A DNA stretch of 48,965 nucleotides from a virus: the IMG/VR virus record IMGVR_UViG_3300029922_000100, positions 1 to 48,965 of that record; one strand, given 5' to 3'. The notes under the pieces are model-generated. The model was given only the letters and a program-made list of their open reading frames with translations. It was not told the DNA's origin and did not search any database. Made by a program: the position numbers and the translations under genes. Shown one piece after another: positions 20,768 to 30,566 of the stretch. Position 1 is the first letter of the stretch. Each line of letters opens with the position of its first letter.

Positions 20768-21412
20768 TTATCTCTTTAAATCTTTAATAAAACGAGTAAT
20801 CTCTTCAGCCAAATATTTCTGAACTCTTGGGTTTGAATTAACTTCTTCTGCTAATTCCAATGTTTTATATCCATGATTACGATTTAATAAACCTTCATAT
20901 ACTGGAATTGGAAAAGCATTTGGTGCCGATGGTTGTGCAACACAATCTACTGTAATAATCTCAAAATCAGAAACCGTTCCTGTGCTCTCATTAACATTAC
21001 CACTACCACGGCTACTTACACCAAGTTTAACACCACTTTCAAGAATTGAACGAATAATATTACCCATGGGTGTAGGAAGAACTTTTAATTTTCCTAAACC
21101 ATTAGCTCCCTCCATCCACATACTAGTAATGACATGCGATACTCTATCCAAACTAATTTTTAAATCATCTGGATGATCGAGTTGTCCAAAAACTGGAATA
21201 TTCCCCTCAATTAATTTATTTAAAGAATCAACAGCCGATTTAATTTCACTAACAGGGTAAATGCGCTGATTATGGTTACGAACATCACCCTGAATAAAAA
21301 TACCCTTCATATAAAGGTCTTTTTGTTTCTTTCCAGTGGCATCTATGGACTCATCAATTTCAATTGTCATAGTAGATGGATTTTGATATTCAAATAGAGA
21401 TTGTTTATTCAT
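20768..21412 (-). CDS. 21: prohead protease, T4 gp21 type
   Basis: A 214-residue serine protease of the phage prohead family. Catalytic motifs are visible: VFGQLDHPD with His80 and GVSSRGSG with Ser133/134, plus the family pattern GIFIQGDVRNHNQRIYP near 37-53. It digests the scaffold core and trims capsid propeptides during maturation. A perfect late promoter lies 28 bp upstream. Confidence 0.93.
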   Translation of the reverse strand: MNKQSLFEYQNPSTMTIEIDESIDATGKKQKDLYMKGIFIQGDVRNHNQRIYPVSEIKSAVDSLNKLIEGNIPVFGQLDHPDDLKISLDRVSHVITSMWMEGANGLGKLKVLPTPMGNIIRSILESGVKLGVSSRGSGNVNESTGTVSDFEIITVDCVAQPSAPNAFPIPVYEGLLNRNHGYKTLELAEEVNSNPRVQKYLAEEITRFIKDLKR

Positions 21413-21439
21413 AGTTTTACCTCATAATATTGTCAATAG

Positions 21440-21447
21440 TATTTATA
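21440..21447 (-). promoter_or_regulatory. T4-type late promoter TATAAATA
   Basis: Perfect match on the minus strand ahead of gp21, just after the terminator at 21460-21483. It restarts transcription downstream of the inserted endonuclease gene. Confidence 0.7.
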
Positions 21448-21459
21448 CAGAAACAAAAA

Positions 21460-21483
21460 TTCGGTTGGTATTATCCAACCGAA
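21460..21483 (-). terminator. intrinsic terminator
   Basis: On the minus strand TTCGGTTGG pairs with CCAACCGAA around a 6-nt loop and is followed by TTTTTG. It ends the endonuclease transcript before the gp21 late promoter. Confidence 0.85.
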
Positions 21484-21508
21484 CCTTTAATATAATTAAA
21501 TTTCAAAA

Positions 21509-23224
21509 CTATTGTTTCCAAATCCATGTTTGTTGTCCACAATCCCATATTCTATCTAAATGCAAAATTTCTTTTGTAATTTGATTTTCTGTCATTTGGT
21601 TTAATAGATTTTCGGTTATATTATTTAATGATATTGCTTTTTTAATACATTTCTTTTTGGTAAATAAAGATCGATGCCATCTATTTTTATAATTTGTATA
21701 ATAATATTGAATTTTTGTAATATGATTCAAATGAAATAATAATTTTTTATATGTTTCTCCAGTAAACCAGCGCAAATCACAATAAGAAACCACCGATTCT
21801 GGATTATATTTTCTAAGAAAATATGTCCATAATTTTCCCACACCACCGATGATTTGATATCCTATTTTATTACAACACCGCACATTTTCCCATTGAATAT
21901 TTTTATTATATCTCGGTTTTCTAAAGGTTAAAAGCTGAATTAAATTATTTTCATAAAACATACCAAGATTAATGGTGGCAGAGGCATATCCTTGAAGGTG
22001 ATTATTTTCTAAAAACTCACGTGAATCTTTATTAGTAAGTTCTTTAATTTGACATTTTCTTGCAGCCACATGGATCATCTTAATATTTAAAATACGAGAT
22101 AAAACATCCAAACAAACTTCTCGTTTATTTCGCCATTCGTCTTCAAATATATGAATTAACCGAATACCTAATTTATTACATCTTTGCATTTTATCAAAAT
22201 GATAATTTTTATTTTTACATTCAATCTCACTATGCCAATATAAACCATTAAATTCTATAGCTACTTTTTGATTTGGTAAATAAAAATCTAACTCCAATGG
22301 AGAAATAATTTTTTTTGAATTTTGAATAAATTCAATATTATGACTTAAAAGCCAAGTAGCTATTTCGCTTTCATAAGATGACGAAGAGGCACTAATAATA
22401 TTTAAACCAAAATTTAGATGTTTTACATATATATTTGATTCGCTGGTTTCTAATAATAAAGCCATATTTTTTACACCATGTTGTTCGAGAAAACTTTTAA
22501 ATTTTTCAATATCAAATAATATCTCTTTTGCTAATTTAGAATAATGTCTTTGATTAATATATGCAAATCCATATCTTTCAAGATTAGTTTGTTTTGTTTT
22601 TTCTTTAACTTCATTTATTTTTTGAGGATTATCCACACCATATCTTTCAAGATTAGTGTTTTTTACTCTTTCCCTAAAAGCAATAGTTGAAGACGGATGG
22701 TTAAATCCATATTTTTCTAAATTTGATAATTTTCTTTTTCTTTGGATATTACTATTTTGTGAAACATTTTCAAATCCATATCTTTCAACATTAGTATTTT
22801 TTATTTTTTCTTTAACATCTTTATTTTGAAATGTAAATTCTGTTCCATATCTTTCAAGATTTGTTTTCCTTCCTTTTTCTTGAACTTCAAAGTTAGACAT
22901 TGGATCAACAACACCATATCTTTCAAGATTGGTTTGTTTTGTTTTTTCTTTAATTATAATAGCATTTATAGAACACGAGCGCGTTCCACAAAACGCAAGC
23001 CCGTTATTAAAACGATTACATTTTCTTAACTTACCCGACCCACATGGACAAACAAGCAAAATGTTATGATAAGCAGTATAAACCATTGTTAATTTATTTG
23101 GACTAGCAGGATCACAATTATTTTCAACCCATTTTTTTAAGTCAGTATTAGAAAAAATCATTTTTATGGCGTGTTTGGGCTGTTTTAAATATAATTCTGT
23201 TATCTTTTCTTGATATTTATTCAA
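21509..23224 (-). CDS. KYG-repeat endonuclease, putative homing type
   Basis: A 571-residue paralogue of the protein at 13232-15094. Zinc site CPCGSGKLRKCNRF near residue 60, then six repeats based on NLERYGV-x-x-P, and a nuclease core SPLELDFYLPNQKVAIEFNGLYWH. The C-terminal domain ends LHLDRIWDCGQQTWIWKQ. It is inserted between the acidic core gene and gp21, with a palindromic terminator on each side. The repeats differ from its paralogue, suggesting different target specificity. Confidence 0.75.
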   Translation of the reverse strand: MNKYQEKITELYLKQPKHAIKMIFSNTDLKKWVENNCDPASPNKLTMVYTAYHNILLVCPCGSGKLRKCNRFNNGLAFCGTRSCSINAIIIKEKTKQTNLERYGVVDPMSNFEVQEKGRKTNLERYGTEFTFQNKDVKEKIKNTNVERYGFENVSQNSNIQRKRKLSNLEKYGFNHPSSTIAFRERVKNTNLERYGVDNPQKINEVKEKTKQTNLERYGFAYINQRHYSKLAKEILFDIEKFKSFLEQHGVKNMALLLETSESNIYVKHLNFGLNIISASSSSYESEIATWLLSHNIEFIQNSKKIISPLELDFYLPNQKVAIEFNGLYWHSEIECKNKNYHFDKMQRCNKLGIRLIHIFEDEWRNKREVCLDVLSRILNIKMIHVAARKCQIKELTNKDSREFLENNHLQGYASATINLGMFYENNLIQLLTFRKPRYNKNIQWENVRCCNKIGYQIIGGVGKLWTYFLRKYNPESVVSYCDLRWFTGETYKKLLFHLNHITKIQYYYTNYKNRWHRSLFTKKKCIKKAISLNNITENLLNQMTENQITKEILHLDRIWDCGQQTWIWKQ

Positions 23225-23268
23225 TGATACCTCTTTATAGTTACCACAATATATGTTTATTATAACAC

Positions 23269-23292
23269 AAAAGCTAGGCTAGCCTAGCTTTT
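23269..23292. terminator. 24-bp perfect palindrome, terminator
   Basis: AAAAGCTAGGCT followed by its exact complement; in RNA it forms an ~11-bp hairpin with U tails on either strand. It separates the acidic core gene (ending 23320) from the endonuclease gene. Confidence 0.75.
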
Positions 23293-23319
23293 GATTTAAT
23301 ATAATTTAAGTTTTTAATT

Positions 23320-24198
23320 TTATGCTTCTACTGACTTCTTATTTACAGAAGGTTCTTCTTTTGTAGTTACTGGTTTTGGTGCTGGTTTCAAAGTAACTGT
23401 TTTACGACCGGGGCGATTTACAACTTCTGCATCACCAATCATTTCAGTTGACTTTGGAACTGGGCGTCCTTCGGAAGTTCCGCCTTTGTTCAAGTTCTTT
23501 GCGGAAATACCGGGAACGATACTTGGCTTTGCTGAAACTGGGCTTTTCTTTTGGACAAAACCTTCTTCGGAAGAGTTAGCAAGTCCTTGAGTTACCTTGA
23601 GAACATACTCACGAATAATGCTTTCATCTACTGGTGCTTCCTTTTCTTCTTCGTCATCGTCATCTTCGGTGTCATCCTCTACTTCATCAACAGATTCATC
23701 ACCTTCAACTTCGTCTTCAACATGTTCTTCTTCGCCTTCTTCGTCGTCAACAGCAGATTCAAGACCTTCTAGTCCTTCTTCCTCATCATCAAGACCTTCT
23801 AACTCTTCTTCGCCTTCACCTTCTTCGGAGTGAAGAAGTTCTTCAAATTCTGCTTTAAGAGCATCAAACTCTTGTTCTAGATCAGCAACACGGTCATCGA
23901 TTTCTGGATTAAGTTCACCAGTTTCATCGCCCATATCACCAAGGCCATCACTATCGGTGTCATCAAATACGTCGGTTTCTAAATCATCAGATTCATCACC
24001 ACCAAATTCATCAAAATGTTGGTCAGATGCAGAATGATCTGCTTCTACATCATCAAATGCGCGTTCGGTATTATCCATATCTAACGCTTCATAAATTTTA
24101 CGACTCTTGTCAATTACGATTTGATGAAATAAAGAACGTGCTCTCTTTTCGTCATTGGCAACAACGTATTCAATTAACTTCTCAAATTTTGTTTGCAT
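23320..24198 (-). CDS. acidic prohead core protein, gp67/gp68-like
   Basis: A 292-residue protein. The N-terminal domain MQTKFEKLIEYVVANDEKRARSLFHQIVIDKSRKIYEAL has the pattern of small prohead core proteins of T4-like phages. It is followed by an extremely Asp/Glu-rich region (residues ~45-200) and a basic Pro/Lys-rich tail. Position between portal and protease also fits a gp67/gp68 equivalent. Likely an internal scaffold component degraded by gp21. Confidence 0.65.
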   Translation of the reverse strand: MQTKFEKLIEYVVANDEKRARSLFHQIVIDKSRKIYEALDMDNTERAFDDVEADHSASDQHFDEFGGDESDDLETDVFDDTDSDGLGDMGDETGELNPEIDDRVADLEQEFDALKAEFEELLHSEEGEGEEELEGLDDEEEGLEGLESAVDDEEGEEEHVEDEVEGDESVDEVEDDTEDDDDEEEKEAPVDESIIREYVLKVTQGLANSSEEGFVQKKSPVSAKPSIVPGISAKNLNKGGTSEGRPVPKSTEMIGDAEVVNRPGRKTVTLKPAPKPVTTKEEPSVNKKSVEA

Positions 24199-24249
24199 TT
24201 TATAATCTCCTTGGTTTCACTTCTATAGCTATTTACTTATTTTATAATA

Positions 24250-24957
24250 TTATGCTTGTTTAGCCACAAATTCTTTTAAAAATGTATTGAGTTGTGTTAC
24301 TTCTTCATAGGAAACTATCAGTAATGGAATATTATGTGTTTTACAATAATCAATTTTAATTTGATCCTTGTGATATGTCTTTGTTTCATTCAGTATTATT
24401 TTAGAATGAGATTCTCCATTGTATTCTATTAAACCAACAAGTTTTTGATCATCAAATATAGCAAAATCAAAAAGCAAAGATTTTTCATTTTTATAACCAA
24501 AAACAGTAAAGTGACTATCAAACTTTATTTTATTTTTCACTAACCAACTTCGTATTAATCGTTCTCCTTTAGCTTCTTTACATTTTGGACAACCTTGTGC
24601 CGAAGATAGATGATTGTTTGGTTTTTGTTCAAACACTCCATGAATAGGACAAACAATTTTTATTTTAGTAGCACTGTTTATATAATTAGACTGTGAGTAA
24701 TCATATTTATTTTGATGAATGTATTTTGCTTTTTCTATGAAACCAAAAGTGTCTAATTTTTTATTGTTAGTGCATTGAGAGCATCGTTGACCGTGTAAAT
24801 GATTATTTGGTTTTTGTAAGAATTGGCCATGTAATGAACATATTATAATTCCTTTAGTGTAGTTATTAATATAGACAAATTTACTATAGTCATATATGTT
24901 ATTAAAAACAATATTGGCTCTGTTTACAAATTCATCATATGTAAGTTTTTTTCTCAT
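24250..24957 (-). CDS. Cys/His-repeat endonuclease, short relative of 17641-18981
   Basis: A 235-residue protein with two repeats (FVNRANIVFNNIYDYSKF..., FIEKAKYIHQNKYDYSQS...) each carrying the C-x2-HG...C-x2-C zinc pattern, then the same nuclease-like C-terminus (LLFDFAIFDDQKLVGLIEYNGESH). It has two repeats where the plus-strand relative has five. Lies in the head operon between the glycosyltransferase and the acidic core gene, 7 bp from the former. Confidence 0.65.
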   Translation of the reverse strand: MRKKLTYDEFVNRANIVFNNIYDYSKFVYINNYTKGIIICSLHGQFLQKPNNHLHGQRCSQCTNNKKLDTFGFIEKAKYIHQNKYDYSQSNYINSATKIKIVCPIHGVFEQKPNNHLSSAQGCPKCKEAKGERLIRSWLVKNKIKFDSHFTVFGYKNEKSLLFDFAIFDDQKLVGLIEYNGESHSKIILNETKTYHKDQIKIDYCKTHNIPLLIVSYEEVTQLNTFLKEFVAKQA

Positions 24958-24963
24958 CTAACT

Positions 24964-26061
24964 TTATTTTTTAAAATATGCTGTCCATATATTTTTAGAA
25001 TTTTCACAATATGAACACAGTTTTCTATAATTAATAGCCACAAAAATACTTCTTGTTATTGGATTCAAAACTCTACCAATAGCATCTTCAATTGAATCTA
25101 TATTTGTAGGATCAGCGTGTGAAAAAACATCACACCAATTTACTTCTTTAGATGCAACCAGTGGAATTCTTTCATTTACACTATCTGCCGCTACAATACA
25201 AAATGTTTCCGAAAAAGAAACACACATAGATACATCCATTTGACGAACAATTAATAAAAATTCATCATGTGGCATCCATGGATGAGTTATCAATTTATAT
25301 CTATCTCCATCAAATAATGCTAAAATATTTTTGAAATTATTATTACCGCCTTGTTCTGTTCTAGTGCTATTCATATGAAAATTTAATGAACGATTATGTT
25401 TTTTAGCATATTTAATCGCGGCCATTGCCTGAACTAATTGATTCTTTAAAGGACGAATTGCTCCAAAACAAGCAATATTTAATGGTGCGTGTTTATCATC
25501 ATCATATTTTGTATCTGGTTTTTCTTGAATAGGATAATAATTTGGAAGTAAAATAATCTTCTGTTCTATCTTATATTGATTCCAATTTTCATAATAAGAA
25601 GCAATCAGATGTCTTAAATCTCGTGTGGCAATAATAGAGTTACAAGCAACTATAACACTTTCATATGCCATATATTTTATAATCCAATCAATGGCAACTC
25701 CCTCCATAGCTAAAAATGGAATCTCAGAATGTATTCTAACAATCCATTTTACCTTTGGATGTAATTTAGAAAGGATTACAAATTTTTCTGGAACTACCCA
25801 CAAACCTTCAATAATAACATGTGTTGGTTTATATTCATGGACTACTCTATCTATTTCATTATTATCTATTACTTCAACCAGTTTACAAAATATTCCTGAA
25901 CTGGAAAGCATCTGTTCAACAAAAAAAGCACTGTTAAATAATCCACTTGTTAATCTAGGAAGACCATCGATTGTATTTGATGCTTGCCCAAGACAATCAT
26001 AATCCCCATACAAATCTCGACGTTTTAATATGAATAGTATTTTTGTATTACATAGAGCCAT
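24964..26061 (-). CDS. glycosyltransferase, GT4-like
   Basis: A 365-residue protein with a two-domain GT-B layout: N-terminal Rossmann-like start (TKILFILKRRDLYGDYD), a central linker, and a C-terminal domain with CFGAIRPLKNQ and SFSETFCIVAADSVNERIPLVAS, which contains the nucleotide-sugar-binding E-x-F...E region of GT4 enzymes. Probably glycosylates a virion or host component. Lies within the head operon, unlike T4, so it is an accessory insertion. Confidence 0.75.
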   Translation of the reverse strand: MALCNTKILFILKRRDLYGDYDCLGQASNTIDGLPRLTSGLFNSAFFVEQMLSSSGIFCKLVEVIDNNEIDRVVHEYKPTHVIIEGLWVVPEKFVILSKLHPKVKWIVRIHSEIPFLAMEGVAIDWIIKYMAYESVIVACNSIIATRDLRHLIASYYENWNQYKIEQKIILLPNYYPIQEKPDTKYDDDKHAPLNIACFGAIRPLKNQLVQAMAAIKYAKKHNRSLNFHMNSTRTEQGGNNNFKNILALFDGDRYKLITHPWMPHDEFLLIVRQMDVSMCVSFSETFCIVAADSVNERIPLVASKEVNWCDVFSHADPTNIDSIEDAIGRVLNPITRSIFVAINYRKLCSYCENSKNIWTAYFKK

Positions 26062-26090
26062 TGGATTTTCCTACGTATATATACGTTGTA

Positions 26091-26318
26091 TTACATGGGT
26101 TCGGCTGGAGGTATTCCATACTGCTTTCGTATATTTTCCAGACTATGTTTTTTCTCAAAATTTCTTACATCTCTAATTAGACGCATTCTATTTATTTGTC
26201 CAAGAGTCAATTTTGTTTTACGAAGATCATTTAATTTTGGAACCTCATTATCTTCGGATGGGTCCATGTATTCGTTCTCTAATGTATCTTCATCTTGAAA
26301 CATTTCAGTAATGATCAT
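26091..26318 (-). CDS. small conserved head-operon protein
   Basis: A 75-residue protein with an acidic N-terminus and a helical basic half (KLTLGQINRMRLIRDVRNFEKKHSLENIRKQYGI). Comparable short genes lie just downstream of the portal gene in T4-like phages of marine bacteria. Late-type cATAAATA at 26335-26342 precedes it. Function unknown, possibly a portal or core assembly factor. Confidence 0.6.
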   Translation of the reverse strand: MIITEMFQDEDTLENEYMDPSEDNEVPKLNDLRKTKLTLGQINRMRLIRDVRNFEKKHSLENIRKQYGIPPAEPM

Positions 26319-26350
26319 AATTATTCACCAACTGTATTTATGATTTTATT

Positions 26351-28099
26351 TTAAAATTCTGGTTGTGGGCCACCAGTAGGTGCTGCTCCACCTTCACCAC
26401 CCGTTGGAGATTCTCCTTCGTTAGCACCGGGAGATTCCGGTCCTTCTGGACCCTCCATGGTTCCTTCTGGATTTTCATTTGAATTAAACATATCCATATC
26501 TGATTGAATTCCACCCGGTGTTATACCTAAATTACGAGAAGATGGTGGTTCTCCATCTGCTCCAGCCGTTTCTTCTTTTTCTTCACGCCATAATTTTTGA
26601 TTTTCCACAATTTCATCTTGTGTAAGACCAAGGAATCTTTCCATTAACCAGCGTTTGCTAAAATATGGATATCCTTCAAGTTGAGAAAATGTTCCAATTT
26701 TAGTAGAATCTAATTCTGCTTGACGATAATGAGCAAAGTTTTGTGGAGGTTTAAACATAAGTTTAAACATACTAGAATCAATATTAACTCCACACCATTT
26801 TAAATATGCTTTAAATTCTAAATCCAATGGCGCACAAATCAATCGTTGCAATCTTTGACAATATTGATTAAATCTATATTCTTGAATTAATGCTGTTCCT
26901 ACTCTTCCATCGTTCATAGTTGCGGCACTTTCTTCTGGACCAGTTGGTAAATAACTACTTGGAATTCTTAAAGCTCTTGCCATTTTGTTATTAAAATATA
27001 ACAAGTCATTGATTTGGTCCAAATTTTGACCACCAGCCAATTGCGTTACTTCTGATCCTTTGCCCGATGCAGTTCTTGGAAAGAAAAAATCAGCATTGGG
27101 TGCAAGTCCTTGATATGAACTATCCTGAAAATGTTGACCTTCTCCCATTGATGGTATTCTTCGTTGGTGAATTTCATTTTTTACTTTTTCAATAAATGCC
27201 ATTGCTAAATGGCTTGGCATTTCTCCAACATCAATATTAAAAACTCTTCTTTCTGGCGCTCTTTGAATTCTATAAATTACAATACTATCTTCCAACAATT
27301 CTTTTTGTTTATAAACTTTAAATACCATTTCCAAAATACTTGTTCCAAACGGCCAGTTTGGATCAAGACCTTCGGTTAATGAAAGATGCAATACATGTTG
27401 TGCTTCGATAGCATGTTCATTTTGTCCATGAGTAAACCTACTACTTCCACTCATTGGCGAAACTGGCATATTATTACCAGCAGCCGATCCAAATCCGGGG
27501 CCGCTTGGTATTACATTATATAAATTTTGAGACGTAACTTGTGTAACAGTTAGATTTTGAAAATTTGGATTAATATTTCGAATGATATATTGTTCTGGTT
27601 TTTTACCTTTGCTTTCATTTACAATTACTTTAATAACATTATCCATTTCAACATAAAAAAGTTTAAACGTTTCTGGATCGCGCAAAAAAACTTGGTCGCC
27701 ATATTTCAATACATTACGAAACATTCTAAATGCTCGTTTATCAAATTCGCTGAGATGATACCATTTATCTAAACGTTCCTTAATAATCTTTGATTCTGTT
27801 TCTGTTGGTGGTTCTTTATAATGAATATCAAAACATAGTTGATCATCTGGACCACTTTGTGTGCTAAATTCTGCAAGAATATCCAATGCAGCATTAATTT
27901 CTGAATCTCCATCCATACTTTCCATTTGTTGATATCTTTCTATTCTATTTGGACAACCCATGTACGATTCTTGAAGTAAATTAGGATAATTCAAAACGCC
28001 TTGCCCTGAATCGCTACCAAGGGAATGACCACCCCTACGAGATAAGGGACTCATTGTTCCTGATTTATTTGAAGATCGGAAGTATTTTTTCCAACTCAC
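26351..28099 (-). CDS. 20: portal vertex protein, T4 gp20 type
   Basis: A 582-residue protein (T4 gp20: 524). Portal features are clear: DSEINAALDILAEFSTQ, FRNVLKYGDQVFLRDPETFK, SIVIYRIQRAPERRVFNIDVGEMP and AEQ-like FMFKPPQNF region near the end. It forms the dodecameric DNA-entry ring and initiates head assembly. The C-terminal ~60 residues are a Gly/Pro/Glu-rich extension. Late-type GATAAATA at 28136-28143. Confidence 0.92.
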   Translation of the reverse strand: MSWKKYFRSSNKSGTMSPLSRRGGHSLGSDSGQGVLNYPNLLQESYMGCPNRIERYQQMESMDGDSEINAALDILAEFSTQSGPDDQLCFDIHYKEPPTETESKIIKERLDKWYHLSEFDKRAFRMFRNVLKYGDQVFLRDPETFKLFYVEMDNVIKVIVNESKGKKPEQYIIRNINPNFQNLTVTQVTSQNLYNVIPSGPGFGSAAGNNMPVSPMSGSSRFTHGQNEHAIEAQHVLHLSLTEGLDPNWPFGTSILEMVFKVYKQKELLEDSIVIYRIQRAPERRVFNIDVGEMPSHLAMAFIEKVKNEIHQRRIPSMGEGQHFQDSSYQGLAPNADFFFPRTASGKGSEVTQLAGGQNLDQINDLLYFNNKMARALRIPSSYLPTGPEESAATMNDGRVGTALIQEYRFNQYCQRLQRLICAPLDLEFKAYLKWCGVNIDSSMFKLMFKPPQNFAHYRQAELDSTKIGTFSQLEGYPYFSKRWLMERFLGLTQDEIVENQKLWREEKEETAGADGEPPSSRNLGITPGGIQSDMDMFNSNENPEGTMEGPEGPESPGANEGESPTGGEGGAAPTGGPQPEF

Positions 28100-28135
28100 T
28101 ATGCAACTCCAATTTTATTAATCTATTTCGTATAT

Positions 28136-28143
28136 TATTTATC
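28136..28143 (-). promoter_or_regulatory. late promoter GATAAATA
   Basis: Minus-strand GATAAATA 37 bp upstream of the portal ATG; one base from the T4 late consensus. Confidence 0.55.
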
Positions 28144-28148
28144 TTTAA

Positions 28149-30530
28149 TTATTGTGTAACAGCTAATTGTTTCTTGTTAATATTTAAAGAACCAGCCGTA
28201 TTTTCATGAATTCCTCTTAGCCAATGATTTTGTTCCAACATTGATGAATTCAATGCATCTAATTTATCAGTCATTGTATCTACCGGTAAAGGATTACTTG
28301 TATTTTGTGTTGAAACATTTTCTGGATTTTCTTTAGCCTTTTCTTCGTTTGTATTTTTAAAATGGTCATATAGTTGATTATTAACAAGTAATTTTGGAGT
28401 ATTGTTTTCTGGAATTGATCCAACCGAATCTGTAATATTATTTGGTGATTCAACTCCAAAAAACTTGGCAATATCATGAGCAATACCATCGGTCATATGA
28501 TGAAGACCATTAGTAAATTTTGTAAGTAATTTAACTGCACTGATCAGTGCTTGTCCAAACATTATTAATGGCCACAAAGCTAATATTATAACACCAGTAA
28601 GAGCTAAAACCAAAACTAATATAGGATATATAACTTGTTGCATAATCGCTACAGATATTGATTTTATTGAATCCCAATTTTCTACTACCCATGCAATCAT
28701 ACTTCCAACCATTGGAATTAAATCAACCATAATAGTAATCGCGCCCACAATCACTTTAATAAATCTATCTATACCAATTTTAAAATTTCCGCTTGCAATT
28801 TCTTTTTTTAGCCAACCACCAAATTGATCAACCATATTAGATATCATTGAAACAAGATTATTTAATGGACCAGTACTTCCACCTAATTCTGTAGTAATCA
28901 TATTAATAAGTGGTCCAATTTTACTAACTAATGGAACAATCACATTAGTAGTTATATTGTCTCGCAAAACCATCATGATATTACTGAATTCCAATAATCC
29001 ACTAGATAGTTTATTAACATTTTCGAGATGTATACGTTGTGCTGTTATTTGTTTTTTATATTCTTCTTCTTGAAAAACACCATTTTTATAAAAGGATAGT
29101 CTATTTGCTAATAAATCTTTCTGAACTGCTGCTATATCTGTAGCTGCTCCAGACATCCCGGCTGTTGATGCTGCAATTAAAGTTTCATAAGATTGCCCAG
29201 CTTTTAATCCAATAGCAACCATATGCGAGGCCACAGTATCTAATTTTTCTCCTAATTGTGGTCCTCCTGCTTTAACAGCCGCAGTCATGCGTTCAAATTC
29301 AGTTCTCAATCCCGGCGTAGTAGATAAAATATTTTGTAATTCTTTTGTTAATGGAGGAATACCTAAAACACTTAATTTATATAATTCTGCATACGCATTA
29401 CCAGTAGTGCTTTGAATTTCACTTAGTGCTTGTGTATAATTAGCTGCTTCTGATTGTGTCATATGTGTTAATTTTTGTTGCCACGCAGCATCGTCTGTTA
29501 GTTTTGCCAAGTCAGCTTCTTGTTGTTCACGAGTTTTTCCAGTTAATTGACTCATAGTATCAAATTGAGCAATTAAATTAATGGAACTTTGTGCAAGGTC
29601 TCTATCACTTGCACCGTGCGCCTTTGCAGAAGCACCAAACAAATTTAAAATCTTTGGAAGCTCTTCACTATATTGTGAAAATGAAATTCCCATATCGGCT
29701 AATTGCCCAGAAAAGTCAGCCATTCCTATTTTGGAAACTTTTGTGTAAGTATTCACACCATTCATCACAGAACCAAATGTAGATAAACTATCTACATTTT
29801 CTTTAATAACACGAGAAAATTCTTCAACTGTTAATCCAGCGTCGGCTGCACCATTTACTAAATCTGTAATATTACCACCAAAATTTGCTCCATTTTTTGT
29901 TAGTTCAATTAAGGATTGATTCCAAGAGTCAATAATATTAATTCCTTCAGATAAAAATTTTGTCAAAGTTCCAATAATTGGAATAGTATCTGTTCCTCTT
30001 TGCAATGCAGCAAAATAGTCGCTCATAGCTGTTTTACCAGATAAAATAGTTCCTATAAAATTTCCAGCTACAGTAAAAATAGAAGTTATGGATCGAGAAA
30101 CCAAATTTAATCCACTTTGAAATATATGCAACACTGCTGTAACTGCTTTGAAAGCAACAACTACTAATAAAATTTCTGGTGTTAACTCTGCAAAATCAAT
30201 TAATAAATCACCAAATGGAATAATTGAATTCAATAATGGTGTAATTATATTAGAAACTGCTCCAATCGCCTCGTTGCTCCCGGCAGCAACTTCACCACCA
30301 ACAACGCCTCCAACTGCACCTCCAGTTAATTGTTGAAACCATTTTTCTAGTTTGGATTGGTGTTTTTCTGTTTTCTTTTTTGTATCATCTTCTTTAGTAA
30401 AAACACCAGTAGAAAGTGTTTTTATCTGGTCTAAAATAGCAACAAGGGTTTCTTCGGTACTGAAATTTTCTAATTCCAAACCTTCCAAAGTAGTATTACC
30501 ATGTGTTTTTATTTTAACAGTAGAAGCCAT
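28149..30530 (-). CDS. large virion protein, tape-measure-like
   Basis: A 793-residue protein of long helices, small-residue-rich segments and two strongly hydrophobic regions (about residues 115-150 and 640-680, e.g. YPILVLVLALTGVIILALWPL). The middle part (QLTGKTREQQEADLAKLTDDAAWQQKL) resembles tape-measure-type proteins. T4 places tail tube gp19 here, so the location differs. It could be a tape measure or another tail or injection protein. Late promoter GATAAATA upstream and GGTGAAAG ribosome binding site. Confidence 0.55.
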   Translation of the reverse strand: MASTVKIKTHGNTTLEGLELENFSTEETLVAILDQIKTLSTGVFTKEDDTKKKTEKHQSKLEKWFQQLTGGAVGGVVGGEVAAGSNEAIGAVSNIITPLLNSIIPFGDLLIDFAELTPEILLVVVAFKAVTAVLHIFQSGLNLVSRSITSIFTVAGNFIGTILSGKTAMSDYFAALQRGTDTIPIIGTLTKFLSEGINIIDSWNQSLIELTKNGANFGGNITDLVNGAADAGLTVEEFSRVIKENVDSLSTFGSVMNGVNTYTKVSKIGMADFSGQLADMGISFSQYSEELPKILNLFGASAKAHGASDRDLAQSSINLIAQFDTMSQLTGKTREQQEADLAKLTDDAAWQQKLTHMTQSEAANYTQALSEIQSTTGNAYAELYKLSVLGIPPLTKELQNILSTTPGLRTEFERMTAAVKAGGPQLGEKLDTVASHMVAIGLKAGQSYETLIAASTAGMSGAATDIAAVQKDLLANRLSFYKNGVFQEEEYKKQITAQRIHLENVNKLSSGLLEFSNIMMVLRDNITTNVIVPLVSKIGPLINMITTELGGSTGPLNNLVSMISNMVDQFGGWLKKEIASGNFKIGIDRFIKVIVGAITIMVDLIPMVGSMIAWVVENWDSIKSISVAIMQQVIYPILVLVLALTGVIILALWPLIMFGQALISAVKLLTKFTNGLHHMTDGIAHDIAKFFGVESPNNITDSVGSIPENNTPKLLVNNQLYDHFKNTNEEKAKENPENVSTQNTSNPLPVDTMTDKLDALNSSMLEQNHWLRGIHENTAGSLNINKKQLAVTQ

Positions 30531-30546
30531 TCTTTCACCTTTACTT

Positions 30547-30554
30547 TATTTATC
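30547..30554 (-). promoter_or_regulatory. late promoter GATAAATA
   Basis: Minus-strand GATAAATA 17 bp upstream of ATG 30530. It lies within the first ~20 bp flanking the right end of the TnpB element. Confidence 0.6.
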
Positions 30555-30566
30555 CAATTTTTCAAT

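Noticed and set aside
23551-23858. Plus-strand Ser-, Leu- or Phe-rich frames opposite the acidic core gene
   Set aside because: They are low-complexity reflections of the Asp/Glu codon runs on the minus strand.
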